From Muribaculaceae bacterium (GTDB taxonomy: Bacteria > Bacteroidota > Bacteroidia > Bacteroidales > Muribaculaceae), in contig JAFLTV010000005.1 of NCBI GenBank assembly GCA_022509105.1, forward strand, positions 1 to 64,000: DNA of 64,000 nt, given 5' to 3'. The position numbers and the translations under genes were made by a program. Below, piece by piece: positions 38,680 through 49,700 of this stretch. Positions within the stretch are counted from its first letter, which is position 1. Every line of letters begins with the position of its first letter. The notes beneath the pieces are model-generated. The model was not told where the DNA came from. It ran no database searches and saw nothing but the letters and a program-made list of their open reading frames with translations.

Positions 38680-40164
38680 TTATTTCACGAGGGCGTCAAT
38701 GATATATTGCTTGCCGTTTTTCACATTGCCCGAGTTGCGGTCAATAAGTTCGCCGGTGTCCCATACAAACGGCAAAACGCCGGTTTGTCTTGCATAGGTA
38801 GTGAAGCTTTTATACCAATATTCTCTTGAAGCCTTCACAATTTCAAGTTCCGAGTCTGTGAAAGTGACACCGTTTTTGCTTATGTGTTCTTCAGGATAAG
38901 CTCCATATTCACCTAAGACAACAGGTATACCCTTGTCGACAAACTTAGTCTGCATTCTCTGCAATTGCGAGAGCATAGAAGCTTCTTCGCCCCATGTGCA
39001 GTCGCGTTCTCCACCCTGATGATAGGGAGAGCCCCAGAAGAATTTCACGTATTGTGCCCAGGAGCCGTCATCTTCCATAATAGTATAATCACTTGGATCA
39101 TAGTAGTGAACCTCTACCATCATATAGCCGTCGCCGGCAGGGTCGGAAGGAAGCTCATTCATATAATCCCAGGCCATGTTTATACTTGTGTGAGGAGCCT
39201 GCACTACCAACGTACGTGTTGAATTATTGCCTCCTGTTGCTCTGACTGCATCTACAAACGCCTGTTCATAATCAAGCAAAGCCTGCATGGCTGCTGCGTT
39301 ATCTGAAGCACTGCCCCATTCATTGCCTGCATTCGGTTCGTTAAGACCGGCAAAAAGCAATTTCTCATTGTAATGGCCCAGACGGGTTGCGATCTGTGTC
39401 CAGAATGATTTCTGTTTATTAATGAGGGCTGATGTGGAAGAAGTGCCGATATTATTTTCAAGCCATCCTCCATCCCAGTGGATATTGACAATTGCATACA
39501 TATCCTGGGAAGTCACCATACCGACCACCTCGTTGACTCTGTCAAGCCATGCAGGATCTATAGTATTATTGCCGTCGATAACATAGCCATCCCATGAGCA
39601 CGGAATACGAACTGCATTAAATCCGGCAGCCTTGATTCCGGCAACATAAGCCTCATTGATTTTCGGATTGCCCCATGCCGATTCTCCGCCAATAGCTTCC
39701 AAAGTGTTGCCGATATTCCATCCGGCCTTGATATCTCCGGAAATATCTTGAGCTTTCTTGCCCAACAAAGCCTGGTCTTCTTCGGGAGCCGGCTCCGGCT
39801 TGATTGCTCCGGCAGCCTGTGTGACGGTTATGGTCTCTGAGTTCTTACCGGCTGAAACTTTTACATGTCCTGTACGGACTTCCGAAAGTGAATTTTCGGA
39901 AGCCGTAACAGAAAATGTGTGAAGTTTATTCGATGAACTAATCCTATTGACCACAATCCATTCCGAATCAGAAACGGCTGACGGCATCGCCGCACAAGTG
40001 ACCGTGAAATTCTCTGTGCCACCCTCTGCAGGCATTGAAAAAGAGGTTGCAGAGAGTCCGCTTAAAGTCGAATCTTGCACATAGATGTTTTCAGAGTCAT
40101 CGTCATTGCAGGATGCGAAGCCAAGAGCTAATCCTAAAAATGAATATATTATAAACTTCTTCAT
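38680..40164 (-). CDS. GH5_4 endo-glucanase (endo-xyloglucanase) with BACON domain, lipoprotein
   Basis: 494 residues. Lipoprotein signal ending FASC-ND. A BACON domain (~40-118: FSMPAEGGTENFTVTC, TITVTQAAG) precedes a GH5 barrel with GWNIGNTLEAIGG and IPCSWDGYV, subfamily GH5_4 marks, acid/base E276 (LNEPNAG) and nucleophile E419 (VLGEYGAY). BACON-GH5_4 is the architecture of the surface endo-xyloglucanase that starts xyloglucan breakdown in the Bacteroides ovatus locus. It is the last gene of the SusC operon, 10 bases after the second binding protein, and likely sits on the outer surface. Confidence 0.9.
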   Translation of the reverse strand: MKKFIIYSFLGLALGFASCNDDDSENIYVQDSTLSGLSATSFSMPAEGGTENFTVTCAAMPSAVSDSEWIVVNRISSSNKLHTFSVTASENSLSEVRTGHVKVSAGKNSETITVTQAAGAIKPEPAPEEDQALLGKKAQDISGDIKAGWNIGNTLEAIGGESAWGNPKINEAYVAGIKAAGFNAVRIPCSWDGYVIDGNNTIDPAWLDRVNEVVGMVTSQDMYAIVNIHWDGGWLENNIGTSSTSALINKQKSFWTQIATRLGHYNEKLLFAGLNEPNAGNEWGSASDNAAAMQALLDYEQAFVDAVRATGGNNSTRTLVVQAPHTSINMAWDYMNELPSDPAGDGYMMVEVHYYDPSDYTIMEDDGSWAQYVKFFWGSPYHQGGERDCTWGEEASMLSQLQRMQTKFVDKGIPVVLGEYGAYPEEHISKNGVTFTDSELEIVKASREYWYKSFTTYARQTGVLPFVWDTGELIDRNSGNVKNGKQYIIDALVK

Positions 40165-40174
40165 TATTTACTTA

Positions 40175-42871
40175 TTAATTCCATGAAGGGATTGCAAATA
40201 ATCTTTCAATTGTGTAGTCCAACTGCATAGAGTCGTTGAATCCCAAAGCAGGAATATAGAAATCGTCAACTTCCTGACCGAAAGCACAGTTTCCTTTAGT
40301 TGCGCTGTAGGTGTTGAAGAGTTCGAGACGATAATGCACGCCTTCGCCATCTGCGCTTACATCCAGAACCTTAGCAGGATCCCATCCTGTCAAAGAAGTG
40401 CCGTCGATCTTGATATCTTTCAAAGAAGCGTGGATGCCGGGGAAGAGTTTGTAAAGATTGTTGATCTGAACGAAGGTCATGATCGAACCTTTAGACATGT
40501 CTGCACCGGAGTCGGCAGTTGTAATCTTTATGCTCTGTTCCGGTTGGGTAACTTCCCATTGGTGGGTGCCTTCATTCAGCTTGATTGCAAAGTTGCTGCC
40601 GTCGTTCCAGTCCCAGCTGCCACCCCAGTCAGGGTTGATAGTCACCAATGTCGGGAAATAGATATCGGAAGATGCATCTAACGCGCGGATGTTGAAGGTC
40701 ACCTCAAATGTGGTGTTGAACGCAAGGTTGGGTTCGCCGCCTTCAACTTCTCCGCCACCCTGACGATAGGGAGAGTCGGCCAGGCCGTTCCATCCGTCAT
40801 TGTGGCCGCAGCCCCAGATGTTAGCCAATTCGAGACGATATTTGCCGTTTCCTTCGATATTTCCGTAGAAGAGCTTGTTGGCATCAAACGGAATTTCTTT
40901 ACCGTCGGCCTTGATTGATTCAACAGTGATCAAAGCATTCGGATAATCGTTTGCATAGCCGTCGATATCAATTATGTAGACCATACCGTTCTGTCTCGGA
41001 TTTGTTGTGTTCAAGACAAGAGTGTGTTCGCCTAATCCTGCATCGCCTGAAGGGATTGTAATTTCGGCTGTTTCATTCCAGTGTTCATCGTTCCAGTCGC
41101 CATAGCATGTCAGAGAAGCAGTGTAGCCATATTTCTTCAACTGAGGAATATAGTTCATGCCCAAGAGACAAGGATCATCAGTTCTAACAACTCCTAACTG
41201 TAAGCCGTCGGCGGTGAGAGAAAGAATCTTCACGCGGTCGGATCTCGATTGGGTTGCATCGCCAAGATAATTGGCGGGAACGAGAATTTCACAACCTGAT
41301 AATGTGATTGTCTTGTTATCCTTATCCAAGGTGTATGTGCCCTTCTGGTTTGAATATGTGCCGTTGCCTGTGTATTGCTTAACTTCAACGATTCTGTTGC
41401 CTTCTTCGTCGATACTGAAGGTCATGCTGCCCTGAAGGTTTGCATTGTCGCCCCAGATCCAGTTGTTGCCTGCGTCTGCTTCCCATGACCATGAGTCGCC
41501 TGTAGCCGGTATGTTGTTGGTGATTGAATCCCAGCTGTCGTCTGTGCCATAGAAGTAAACCGGACCTACAAAGTATTGGCTTGTTCCGTTGTTGAAGTCG
41601 AATTCCCAAGTGTTGAGGAGATACTCTTCATTGAGTTTCACGTCTCTTGAAGTTGAAACGGCTCTTGCAGAAACTGCCTGATAAACCGGAAGCACTGTGC
41701 GTCCGTAGGCATTTGAGCTTGCGAATTCGTAGGCTGTGTAATATTTGGAGTCTGAACCTCCGGTCTTAGTCAGATAATAACCCTTTGAACCGGCACCTGA
41801 AATGTCGCTCATAGTTCTGCTGCCGGCTGCAGGCAGGAAGATTGAATTTCCGTTGGGGCCTGTCACCTTGAAACCTTCCACGCCATTGTCTGATGTCCAT
41901 TCAAGCTTACAGGAATTGAAAAGTTCTTCCCAGTCAGCAGCAGTCGGGAGAGTGGCCTTATTGCTATAAGCCACGGCAGCCACGTCTGCTCCGGAGTTAT
42001 AATCTGCCGGGTCGAGAGAAGTCATGACACCTGTTACGTCGCCAAATCCGTAAAGACCGCCGAGGTCTGTTGCGGAAGTTGCGCCCACATTATATTTAGC
42101 CCACTTCAAACCGCTTTCAAGACCGAGGTCAACCAAGTCATTGTCAAGGTCGAAGTCATAAGCCGGAGTTGTGAAAGATGCTATTTCACCATACACTTCG
42201 CCGGGACCTACATTTACATAGGGAGCATAATAGTAAGTGGTTGAAGGCATAAGGCCTTTTATTTCTACTGATGCATTTCCTCTTGTTACAACTTCTCCTG
42301 AAGCCACATGAAGACCGCTTCTCACTGATTCCACGTCAGCAACCGGAGCAAGAGTGATACCTGCTATTGAGCCTTCCGGCACCTCATCATAAGCAAAATC
42401 AATGGTTGATCCGAATGCATTTACAGATGAAGCGGGAGATGCAGTAACCTTGGCATCTGTGGTTATCAAACTTTTGATCTCGCCTTTGAAAGTCAAAGTG
42501 GAGCTCAATGTAACGTAAGTCTGATAGTAAATCACTGTTCCCGGCATCAGGTCAGAAAGTGTTGCACTGACATTTCCGTCAAAAATGTCGCCGTTAACGC
42601 TCTGTTTCAAATCTGCTTCCGACACATTGCTTAAAGCCTGGTCGGATGTCATGTAATTGAAGCCCACACGGTAGGAATTTGCACTTCTGCCGTCAAGACC
42701 TTTGACAACACCATGAAGCACCGCTGATGTGGAAGTCACATCTGAAGAGCCTGTCATAACCGACGAGGCATCAATCAACGGCTCATTATAAATCGTGAGG
42801 TCGTCATCGTTACAAGCGGTGAATATCGCCGCTGATAACGCAAAGAGACATAATATATTTTTTGCTTTCAT
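40175..42871 (-). CDS. Surface glycan-binding-like lipoprotein with Fn3-like and FISUMP domains
   Basis: 898 residues. Lipoprotein signal ending IFTAC-ND. Two Fn3-like units (~35-130 and ~135-230, ending YYYAPYVNVGPGEVYGEIASFTT), then a FISUMP-type domain (~235-385: VDLGLESGLKWAKYNVGA, YLTKTGG). The C-terminal half holds a lipocalin-like stretch (SWSWEADAGNNWIWGD, ~430-580) and two similar beta modules, each with an IK-DG...YRLEL-N pattern (near 640-670 and 840-870). Position in the SusC operon just before GH5 is that of SusE/SGBP proteins that hold polysaccharide at the surface. Binding specificity is inferred from context only. Confidence 0.72.
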   Translation of the reverse strand: MKAKNILCLFALSAAIFTACNDDDLTIYNEPLIDASSVMTGSSDVTSTSAVLHGVVKGLDGRSANSYRVGFNYMTSDQALSNVSEADLKQSVNGDIFDGNVSATLSDLMPGTVIYYQTYVTLSSTLTFKGEIKSLITTDAKVTASPASSVNAFGSTIDFAYDEVPEGSIAGITLAPVADVESVRSGLHVASGEVVTRGNASVEIKGLMPSTTYYYAPYVNVGPGEVYGEIASFTTPAYDFDLDNDLVDLGLESGLKWAKYNVGATSATDLGGLYGFGDVTGVMTSLDPADYNSGADVAAVAYSNKATLPTAADWEELFNSCKLEWTSDNGVEGFKVTGPNGNSIFLPAAGSRTMSDISGAGSKGYYLTKTGGSDSKYYTAYEFASSNAYGRTVLPVYQAVSARAVSTSRDVKLNEEYLLNTWEFDFNNGTSQYFVGPVYFYGTDDSWDSITNNIPATGDSWSWEADAGNNWIWGDNANLQGSMTFSIDEEGNRIVEVKQYTGNGTYSNQKGTYTLDKDNKTITLSGCEILVPANYLGDATQSRSDRVKILSLTADGLQLGVVRTDDPCLLGMNYIPQLKKYGYTASLTCYGDWNDEHWNETAEITIPSGDAGLGEHTLVLNTTNPRQNGMVYIIDIDGYANDYPNALITVESIKADGKEIPFDANKLFYGNIEGNGKYRLELANIWGCGHNDGWNGLADSPYRQGGGEVEGGEPNLAFNTTFEVTFNIRALDASSDIYFPTLVTINPDWGGSWDWNDGSNFAIKLNEGTHQWEVTQPEQSIKITTADSGADMSKGSIMTFVQINNLYKLFPGIHASLKDIKIDGTSLTGWDPAKVLDVSADGEGVHYRLELFNTYSATKGNCAFGQEVDDFYIPALGFNDSMQLDYTIERLFAIPSWN

Positions 42872-42891
42872 ATTTAATGCGTTAGTTTGAA

Positions 42892-44841
42892 TTATTGAAT
42901 GACAACCGAAACGATTTCATAACCTATCGCTGAAGCATCGATAGAACCGTCTTCACCGAACGGCCCATTAATCAAGCCATCCTGTTCAATAGCAACCTGA
43001 ACACAGTCAGTGTCAAGGAAGCTGTATTTTCCACCTGTGGTGTTTTCAATTGAAACAGTTGTTTCGCCACCCTTGTTAACCTGAACAGTTTCCGGAGAAT
43101 CGAATGACCATGAACCATAACCGGTCATATTCACGCCCAAGAATGCTCTTGGAGATGCATCGGCTTTCCAATCAATAGTGTTAAGTTTGAATGTAACTGA
43201 CAAAGTCTGTCCTTTCTTGAGAACGAGCTGTTCGGGATCAACCGCGGGATCGCCACCGCCCCATCCTGCGGGCTGGTAAAGAACGATTCTGATCTGACCT
43301 GAACCGCCGTCAAGCCAACAATTGATATTATCCGGATTTACAGCCAAAGTCTTCGGACCTTCCGGAGCGCCGCCAATCGGCTTGATTGTAAGGTTAAGAC
43401 AGAGATAGCGATTCACATTGCCGCTGTCGTCATATCCGTCAGGGATACCGAGAACCACTTCGTCATTGCCCGGGGAGCATTTCAGAACTGTGAGTTCCTT
43501 TCCTTCAAGCACGTGGTTGCCGGCTTTCATGAACAACATCGGTTCAGCGAAAGTTAATGTGTTTTCGCCGATTGTGAAGGTGCTTGACTGAGAACCTTCA
43601 GCGCTCTCTAAAGCTGCGGTATATGAGCCGTCGCTCTTACGAGTCAACACGAGTTCGAATTCATCGGCTGCGTCGTAAGCCGGAGCCCATGATGAACCAT
43701 AACCTTCGATCCAATCCCAAGAACCGCCGTTTGCGCCGTTCCAGTACATGATGTCGTAAGGTTTATCCTCATTCATCAGAAGGGTTGTCTGGTTGGCAAC
43801 ATAAGTGGCATCTCCTTCAATTGTGAAGAGAGTGGTTGCCAGATCATCGTATGTGGGAAGCTTCGGGCTTGCCACTTCAACCAGATCAGGAGCATCTGAA
43901 GGCAGGATTGAAGGATCTTCCTTAACTTCTTTCGCAATGAAATTCCACACGATCCACCACGGACCTTCGCTGTTGTCTCTCATAGTTGCGAACTGAAGCA
44001 AATAGGGAGTACATTCAATTATTCTGATATCTGTTGAGTAATTGCTGCAAACGCCGTCGCCCCAGGCTGCATGTAATATCTCGCCTGAGTTAAAAGAGAT
44101 TGTCGGTCTTTGCAAATCTGATATATTCAAATTGAAATTAGAGGTATATTCCTGAGTGCCGTCGGCAGTGACTCTCTTAATTTCAGCAACAGAACCTTTC
44201 TGAGAGTCGAGATAAAGAGTCATCTCGCTGTTCAGATAGGGGTCGTTTGCTCCAATAAGCCAGTCCTGGAAACCGGGATCCCAGTTTGGATTCCAGTTTG
44301 AGCTGCCGAATTTAAGATCGGAATTGCCGCTGCCATCATTCATGACATCATCCGGGCTCATATACATAACCGGAGCTGAACAACGTCCGATTCCATAGTT
44401 CATGTTAACAGGCACCCATGTTTTAGGATTACCGTTGCCGTTTTCATCAACACCACCTGCAAGGTTAGTCCAGATTTCATCGCTCAATAAACCAAAATTA
44501 TTATTAGCGAGAGTGAAAGAATACGGATCTGAATAAACCAGACCGCCGCGAGTCATAACCCCGAAGGTTACATCATAAGTTCCTGAGAAAGGCAGTGAGA
44601 AAGAGTAAGTAGAGCCTTTGGCCATACCTTGCGGAGTCACCCAACTTGCAAGATATTGGTCGCCCATCAAACTTTGTAAAGTCACCTCATTTGTTTCAGG
44701 ATTTACTGTTACGGAGAATGCTTTGCCTTCCACCAAATCAGCCGGCGTTACATTAGGAGCCTCATAATCGAAAGTCTCCTGTGTACAAGCTGATAAAGCT
44801 AAAAGCGCCGCACACATTCCACTTAAAGTTTTAAGTTTCAT
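42892..44841 (-). CDS. Surface glycan-binding-like lipoprotein (SGBP)
   Basis: 649 residues. Lipoprotein signal ending LALSAC-TQ. An N-terminal PKD-like domain (~35-115, FSLPFSGTYDVTFGVMTRGG) is followed by a lipocalin-like central part rich in Trp (SNWNPNWDPGFQDW, NGGSWDWIEGYGSSWAP), and a C-terminal beta module (~495-649, IRIVLYQPAGWGGGDP...). The Trp-rich SWDW segment resembles one in the neighbouring 898-residue protein, so the two may share a module. The order SusC-SusD-SGBP is standard for outer-membrane glycan uptake units. Ligand is inferred from the locus. Confidence 0.75.
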   Translation of the reverse strand: MKLKTLSGMCAALLALSACTQETFDYEAPNVTPADLVEGKAFSVTVNPETNEVTLQSLMGDQYLASWVTPQGMAKGSTYSFSLPFSGTYDVTFGVMTRGGLVYSDPYSFTLANNNFGLLSDEIWTNLAGGVDENGNGNPKTWVPVNMNYGIGRCSAPVMYMSPDDVMNDGSGNSDLKFGSSNWNPNWDPGFQDWLIGANDPYLNSEMTLYLDSQKGSVAEIKRVTADGTQEYTSNFNLNISDLQRPTISFNSGEILHAAWGDGVCSNYSTDIRIIECTPYLLQFATMRDNSEGPWWIVWNFIAKEVKEDPSILPSDAPDLVEVASPKLPTYDDLATTLFTIEGDATYVANQTTLLMNEDKPYDIMYWNGANGGSWDWIEGYGSSWAPAYDAADEFELVLTRKSDGSYTAALESAEGSQSSTFTIGENTLTFAEPMLFMKAGNHVLEGKELTVLKCSPGNDEVVLGIPDGYDDSGNVNRYLCLNLTIKPIGGAPEGPKTLAVNPDNINCWLDGGSGQIRIVLYQPAGWGGGDPAVDPEQLVLKKGQTLSVTFKLNTIDWKADASPRAFLGVNMTGYGSWSFDSPETVQVNKGGETTVSIENTTGGKYSFLDTDCVQVAIEQDGLINGPFGEDGSIDASAIGYEIVSVVIQ

Positions 44842-44983
44842 TAGATTAGTTCTTTAATTTTTTTGAAATTGATTAGGTCTAAAAAGATTAGGTTCACGTT
44901 TTTTAACGCAACATTTTTTCTCATATTACTTAAAAAACACTAATTAACCTTTTTTAACCATTACCACTTAATTATATAAAGCT
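44842..44983. other. 142-base gap within the SusC operon
   Basis: Much longer than the other gaps in this operon (9-20 bases). AT-rich; on the minus strand ACCTAATC occurs twice, 18 bases apart, and a small CGTT/AACG hairpin is possible. It may hold a processing or attenuation site that lowers expression of the downstream genes relative to SusC/D. No promoter consensus found. Confidence 0.35.
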
Positions 44984-46696
44984 TTACCAGCCTGGATTTT
45001 GTTTCATTAAACCGTTTGAAAGTGTGATCTGGTTTTGAGGAATCTGCGACAAACCCTTTGTAGCAAGGATTTTTGCCCTGTCATAGGTAACTGTGCTTTC
45101 CAAACCACCATTCAAGACTGCTTGTCCGTTTGAAGCCATGATTGCATCTGCAAGAGCTGTTACGTCACCACCATTGGCCTGACGCATGAGGTCCCAATAA
45201 CGGATACCTTCCATTGCAAATTCAACACGACGTTCGTTCATTATATTTTCCTGAGTCAAAGCCACCGGAGAAAGACCTACGCGAGCTCTTACCTGATCGA
45301 AATAACTCTGACCATTCGGTGAGCCTAATTCAGCCGCCATCAAAAGCACATCGGCATAACGCAAGATTACCCAAGGAGTAGGATTACATTCCTGGAATCC
45401 GGCAGTACCGTCGGGATTAGTTGCCGGGTTGCCATTGCCATATACCATCGGAGTATATTTCTTAACAGTATAACCAGTGTATTCCCTCCAGTCGTTTACG
45501 GCTGATTCCCAGTCATTGCCTGTTGCGATGCCTTCGCCTGCAAGGTTGATTACAGAGGCAAATGCTCTCTTGTCGCCATTCAGATAGTTATCGTAAAAAT
45601 AGGGACAAACTGTGCAGGCACCCCAGCCCTTGCCATAAGGAAGACCGAAGGTGTTGGCATTATAGTTTCTCATACCCATCATAACGAGCCAACGGTTTGA
45701 ATCGTTGTTGCCGTTATAGTCTTGAGTCGGAGTAAAGTTCTGTGACAACATCACCTCACTGTTTTCATCACCAATAAATGTTGAAAGTTCGGTGTTCCAA
45801 CCGGGTTCACCTTCAATAGGAACTACAGAAGCAGCCACCCAGAGAGTTGTGAAATCCGGCACGAGGCTATAATAACCTGAAGTGATGACATCTTCAACGG
45901 CTGCGAGAGCATCGGCTTTTGTCACGAATCCGTAGGCATTGCCTTCAGAATCTGTCCAGCCGGGCTGCTGACCGTAATAGCCTGTATAATATAAATAGGC
46001 TCTTGCAAGAAGACCTTCAGCTGTCTGCTTTGTGATGCGGCCCCAAGTTCCTTTTATAACTTCAGAGTCAGGATTGCTGCCATGATATGCATTTGAAGGA
46101 ATGTTGTTTATGGCATAAGTGAGATCATCAAAAATCACTGAATAAACTTCAGCCGGGTCTGCCTGAGCCATGAGTTCTGTGGTGGGAACTCTCAACAATG
46201 GAATATTTCCAAACCAACGAACGAGGTCGAAATAAAGGATTGCACGCAGAGCGCGACATTCTCCCATGATTCTTCCATGGTCTTCATCAGATTTCCAGGC
46301 AATCTTTTCCTCATTTTGGATGAGCATGTTGCAACGATAGATGCCGGCATAATAGTCGCTCCAGTCGGTTTCATAAAGATTTACATCGGAGGGAGATCTG
46401 GAAATGTCGAAACCGTCGATAGCCTGATAGCCGTAACCGTCGCCGTTTCCGGTTGCTCCGAATGTTTCATCACTCATCACTGTGGATGACACATAGAAAC
46501 CTATTCCGGGGTTGGAAGAAACCTGGCGCCAGCCGTCATAACAACCGATGAGCGCCCGTAGGGCATCATTCTGTGTGGAATAGAAATTATCCACATTGCT
46601 TTCGGTTTTTGATTCGACATCAAGGAAGCTTCCGCCGCAAGATGTCATCACAAGACCGGCAGCAGCACAAAGTGCTAATTTATTTATAAGTTTCAT
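44984..46696 (-). CDS. susD: SusD-like glycan-binding lipoprotein
   Basis: 570 residues. Lipoprotein signal ending VMTSC-GG. SusD fold: N-terminal NFYSTQNDALRALIGCYDGW, TPR-like helices with MGECRALRAILYFDLVRWFGNIPLL, and the C-terminal NPTPWVILRYADVLLMAAEL and NERRVEFAMEGIRYWDLMR typical of RagB/SusD proteins. It caps the SusC barrel and captures oligosaccharides. Follows SusC by 20 bases. Specificity inferred from the neighbouring xyloglucan enzymes. Confidence 0.93.
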   Translation of the reverse strand: MKLINKLALCAAAGLVMTSCGGSFLDVESKTESNVDNFYSTQNDALRALIGCYDGWRQVSSNPGIGFYVSSTVMSDETFGATGNGDGYGYQAIDGFDISRSPSDVNLYETDWSDYYAGIYRCNMLIQNEEKIAWKSDEDHGRIMGECRALRAILYFDLVRWFGNIPLLRVPTTELMAQADPAEVYSVIFDDLTYAINNIPSNAYHGSNPDSEVIKGTWGRITKQTAEGLLARAYLYYTGYYGQQPGWTDSEGNAYGFVTKADALAAVEDVITSGYYSLVPDFTTLWVAASVVPIEGEPGWNTELSTFIGDENSEVMLSQNFTPTQDYNGNNDSNRWLVMMGMRNYNANTFGLPYGKGWGACTVCPYFYDNYLNGDKRAFASVINLAGEGIATGNDWESAVNDWREYTGYTVKKYTPMVYGNGNPATNPDGTAGFQECNPTPWVILRYADVLLMAAELGSPNGQSYFDQVRARVGLSPVALTQENIMNERRVEFAMEGIRYWDLMRQANGGDVTALADAIMASNGQAVLNGGLESTVTYDRAKILATKGLSQIPQNQITLSNGLMKQNPGW

Positions 46697-46716
46697 ATCG
46701 TTCTTTCTTATTGGGA

Positions 46717-49700
46717 TTAGAATGAAAGGTTAACACCAAACAGGAAGTTTCTTGAGCGAGGATAGAAACCAAGGTCAACACCGCTCACCCAGTCGGAAGT
46801 ACCGTAACCGATTTCCGGGTCCATACCGTTATATTTGGTGAATGTGTAAAGATTCTGGATCTGGAAATAGAGACGAAGATTGCTGCACCAAGGACGATTG
46901 ATCAATGGAGCGAAATTATAACCTATTGTGAGGTCAGAGATTCTGAAATAGTCTCCGTCGTGCAGATAAAGGCTGCTGAACTGCCAGTTGATATTCTGGT
47001 TGGTCACGCGCGGTATCTTGTTTGAAGTTCCTTCGCCTGTCCAGCGAGAAAGTATCTCGGTTGTATAGTTAGCCTGCTGGTTGGTCCAGTTGCGATAACT
47101 TTGAACTATCTTCATGCCCGTAGCTCCTGTACCAACTACTCCAAGGTCGAAGTTTTTCCAATAGAGATTGATATTGATACCGTAAGTGAATTTAGGAATA
47201 CCGTTGCCGAGGTCGATCTTATCACTTTCGTCGATCATACCGTCGTGGTTAACGTCCCAATAGATAACGTCGCCGGGTTGCGGTGAATCCTGAAGAACAC
47301 CGTTTCCTGCTGCGATCCAGTCGTTGATCTGTTTCTGGTTCTGGAAGATACCGATAGCCTTGTAGCCCCAGAAGTATCCGATCGGATGACCTTCCTGCGC
47401 ACGATAGAATTCCTGAGAGTTATCATACAATTGGTTTGTGGCACCATGGATCATACCGTCTTCTGTAGGTATGGCACCCACACGGTTTCTGTTAAGACCG
47501 CCATTAACTCCGATGCTGTAAGAGAAATCTCTTCCGATCACGTCATTCCAGTTAACGTTGAATTCGAAACCTCTGTTCTTAACAGAGCCACCGTTGATGA
47601 ACGGAGCTTCCGCACCTGAGGTTGCAGGGATAGGAGCCTGAACAAGCCAGTCTTTTGTGTTCTTCCAGTAATATTCGAGAGTGATAGCCAAACGATTGCT
47701 GAACAAACGGGCGTCAAGACCGATATTGGTCTGTTCTGAAGTTTCCCAAGTCAAGCCAAGGTTGCTCAATCTGTTAGGATAAGCACCCCAGTTTGTTGAA
47801 AGGTCGCCTGAGTAGCCTGCGTTTATATTACCGTTGGCATCCCAGTAAGGACCGAAGAAGTAGTGAGTGTTAGAAACCTTGATAGGAGCAAGGAACTGAT
47901 AGTTGTTGATATTCTGATTACCAACACGGCCCCAAGACACGCGAAGCTTCAAGAAATCAAGCCAAGTGTGGGAAGACTCCATAAAGTTTTCACTTGAGAT
48001 ATTCCAACCTGCAGATACTGAGGGGAACACACCGAAACGATGACCTTTTGCAAAACGTGATGAACCGTCATCGCGGATTGTAAAGTTGATCATATATTTT
48101 TCTTTCCAGTTCCAACCCAAACGTGCAAAATAAGAAACAGAGCGTGATTCATCATTCGGGCTGCCGCTGATATACACGTTATCTTCACCAAGTGTAGAGC
48201 CGGTGCCGTTGCTGAGGTAAGCATAACGCCATGAGTCGAAGCCCTCTTTCAGGTAACCCTGACCGCCACCGAGATATGTGCCGCTGTAACGATAAGCTTC
48301 CATACCGATCAAAGCATTGAAATCATGCTCTTTGATGCTCCAGTCGTAGGAGATGGTATTTGTCCAGGTCATTCCCAAACCGTGGTTCATGTTTTGGTTC
48401 ACCTGAGTGTAATCACTATAGGAATAGGGAGAGAAGCTATAAATCGGAGTAAAGCTGCGATATTCGCTTGTGCTGTAAACCGCACCGAAGACAGTGCGGA
48501 TTCTCAGGTTCTTTATAGGCTCTAACTGAGCATATACGTTACCGTTGAAATTAACATTCTTCGACTGGTTGTTGGTATTGACCATCATGGCTCCGTAAGG
48601 GTTGCCGTCATATTGATACCAGTCTGAACCTGTTGTGTTGTTGAATTCGCCGGCTTCATTATAAATAGGCGCCAAAGGAGATGTTCCGAAAGCTCCGCGG
48701 AGAGTGTTGTTATACTGGTTGCCGACACCGATACCTGTGCTCTTTACGTAAACGAATGAAACTTGTTCGCCCACGCTCAAGATACCGTTGAAGAGCTTAT
48801 GGTCTGAATTGATACGGAAGTTATAACGAGAATAGTTAGAAACATCTTTACCACCTGCAATACCTTCCTGATTCAAATAACCCAGACTCAAGGCGTAGGT
48901 TGAATTGGCGCTGCCGCCTGTTACGCCGATAGTGTGGCTTTGCATGATAGCCGGGGTCTTAAACATAGCCTTTACCCAGTCTGTGTCTATCACTCCGGTT
49001 TCACCTGTCTCAGGGTTAGTTCTCCAGATAGAGCTCATGGAGCTCCAGTCGTAGGGAGACAAGCCTGAATTCACCTGCTGCTCATCCTGAATCATCATGT
49101 ATTCCTGAGAATTGAGCATCTTGGTGTATCTGGGAACAGTCTGCCATCCGAAATAACCGTCATAGTTCACTTTTGCCTTACCTTCCTTACCGGAACGAGT
49201 AGTGATAAGCACAACACCGTTGGCAGCCTGCGCACCATAAATGGCGGCTGAGGCGGCATCCTTCAAAACGTCGATACTTTCGATATCATTCGGATTAAGA
49301 GTGCTGATATCACCGCCGACGCCGTCGATAAGATAAAGAGGAGATGAATTACCGATTGTGCCGAGACCACGGATCTGAACCTTCATGCCTGATCCGGGCT
49401 GACCTGATGTGCTTGTGATGGAAACACCCGGCATCTGGCCTTGAAGAGCCTGAAGAGGTGAAGTGGTGTTCAATCTTGCAATATCATCACCTTTAACCTG
49501 AGATGTGGCACCCGTGAGAAGTTTCTTCTTCTGTGTACCATAACCAACTACTACAACTTCATCAAGAACAGCATCATTTTCAAGGAGAGCAACATCGATG
49601 CGTTCTCTGTCTACCTTGATCTCTCTTGTGTTGTAGCCTACATAAGAATAAACAAGAGTCTGCCCTTTCTGGGCTTTGATTGAATAATTACCATCAAAAT

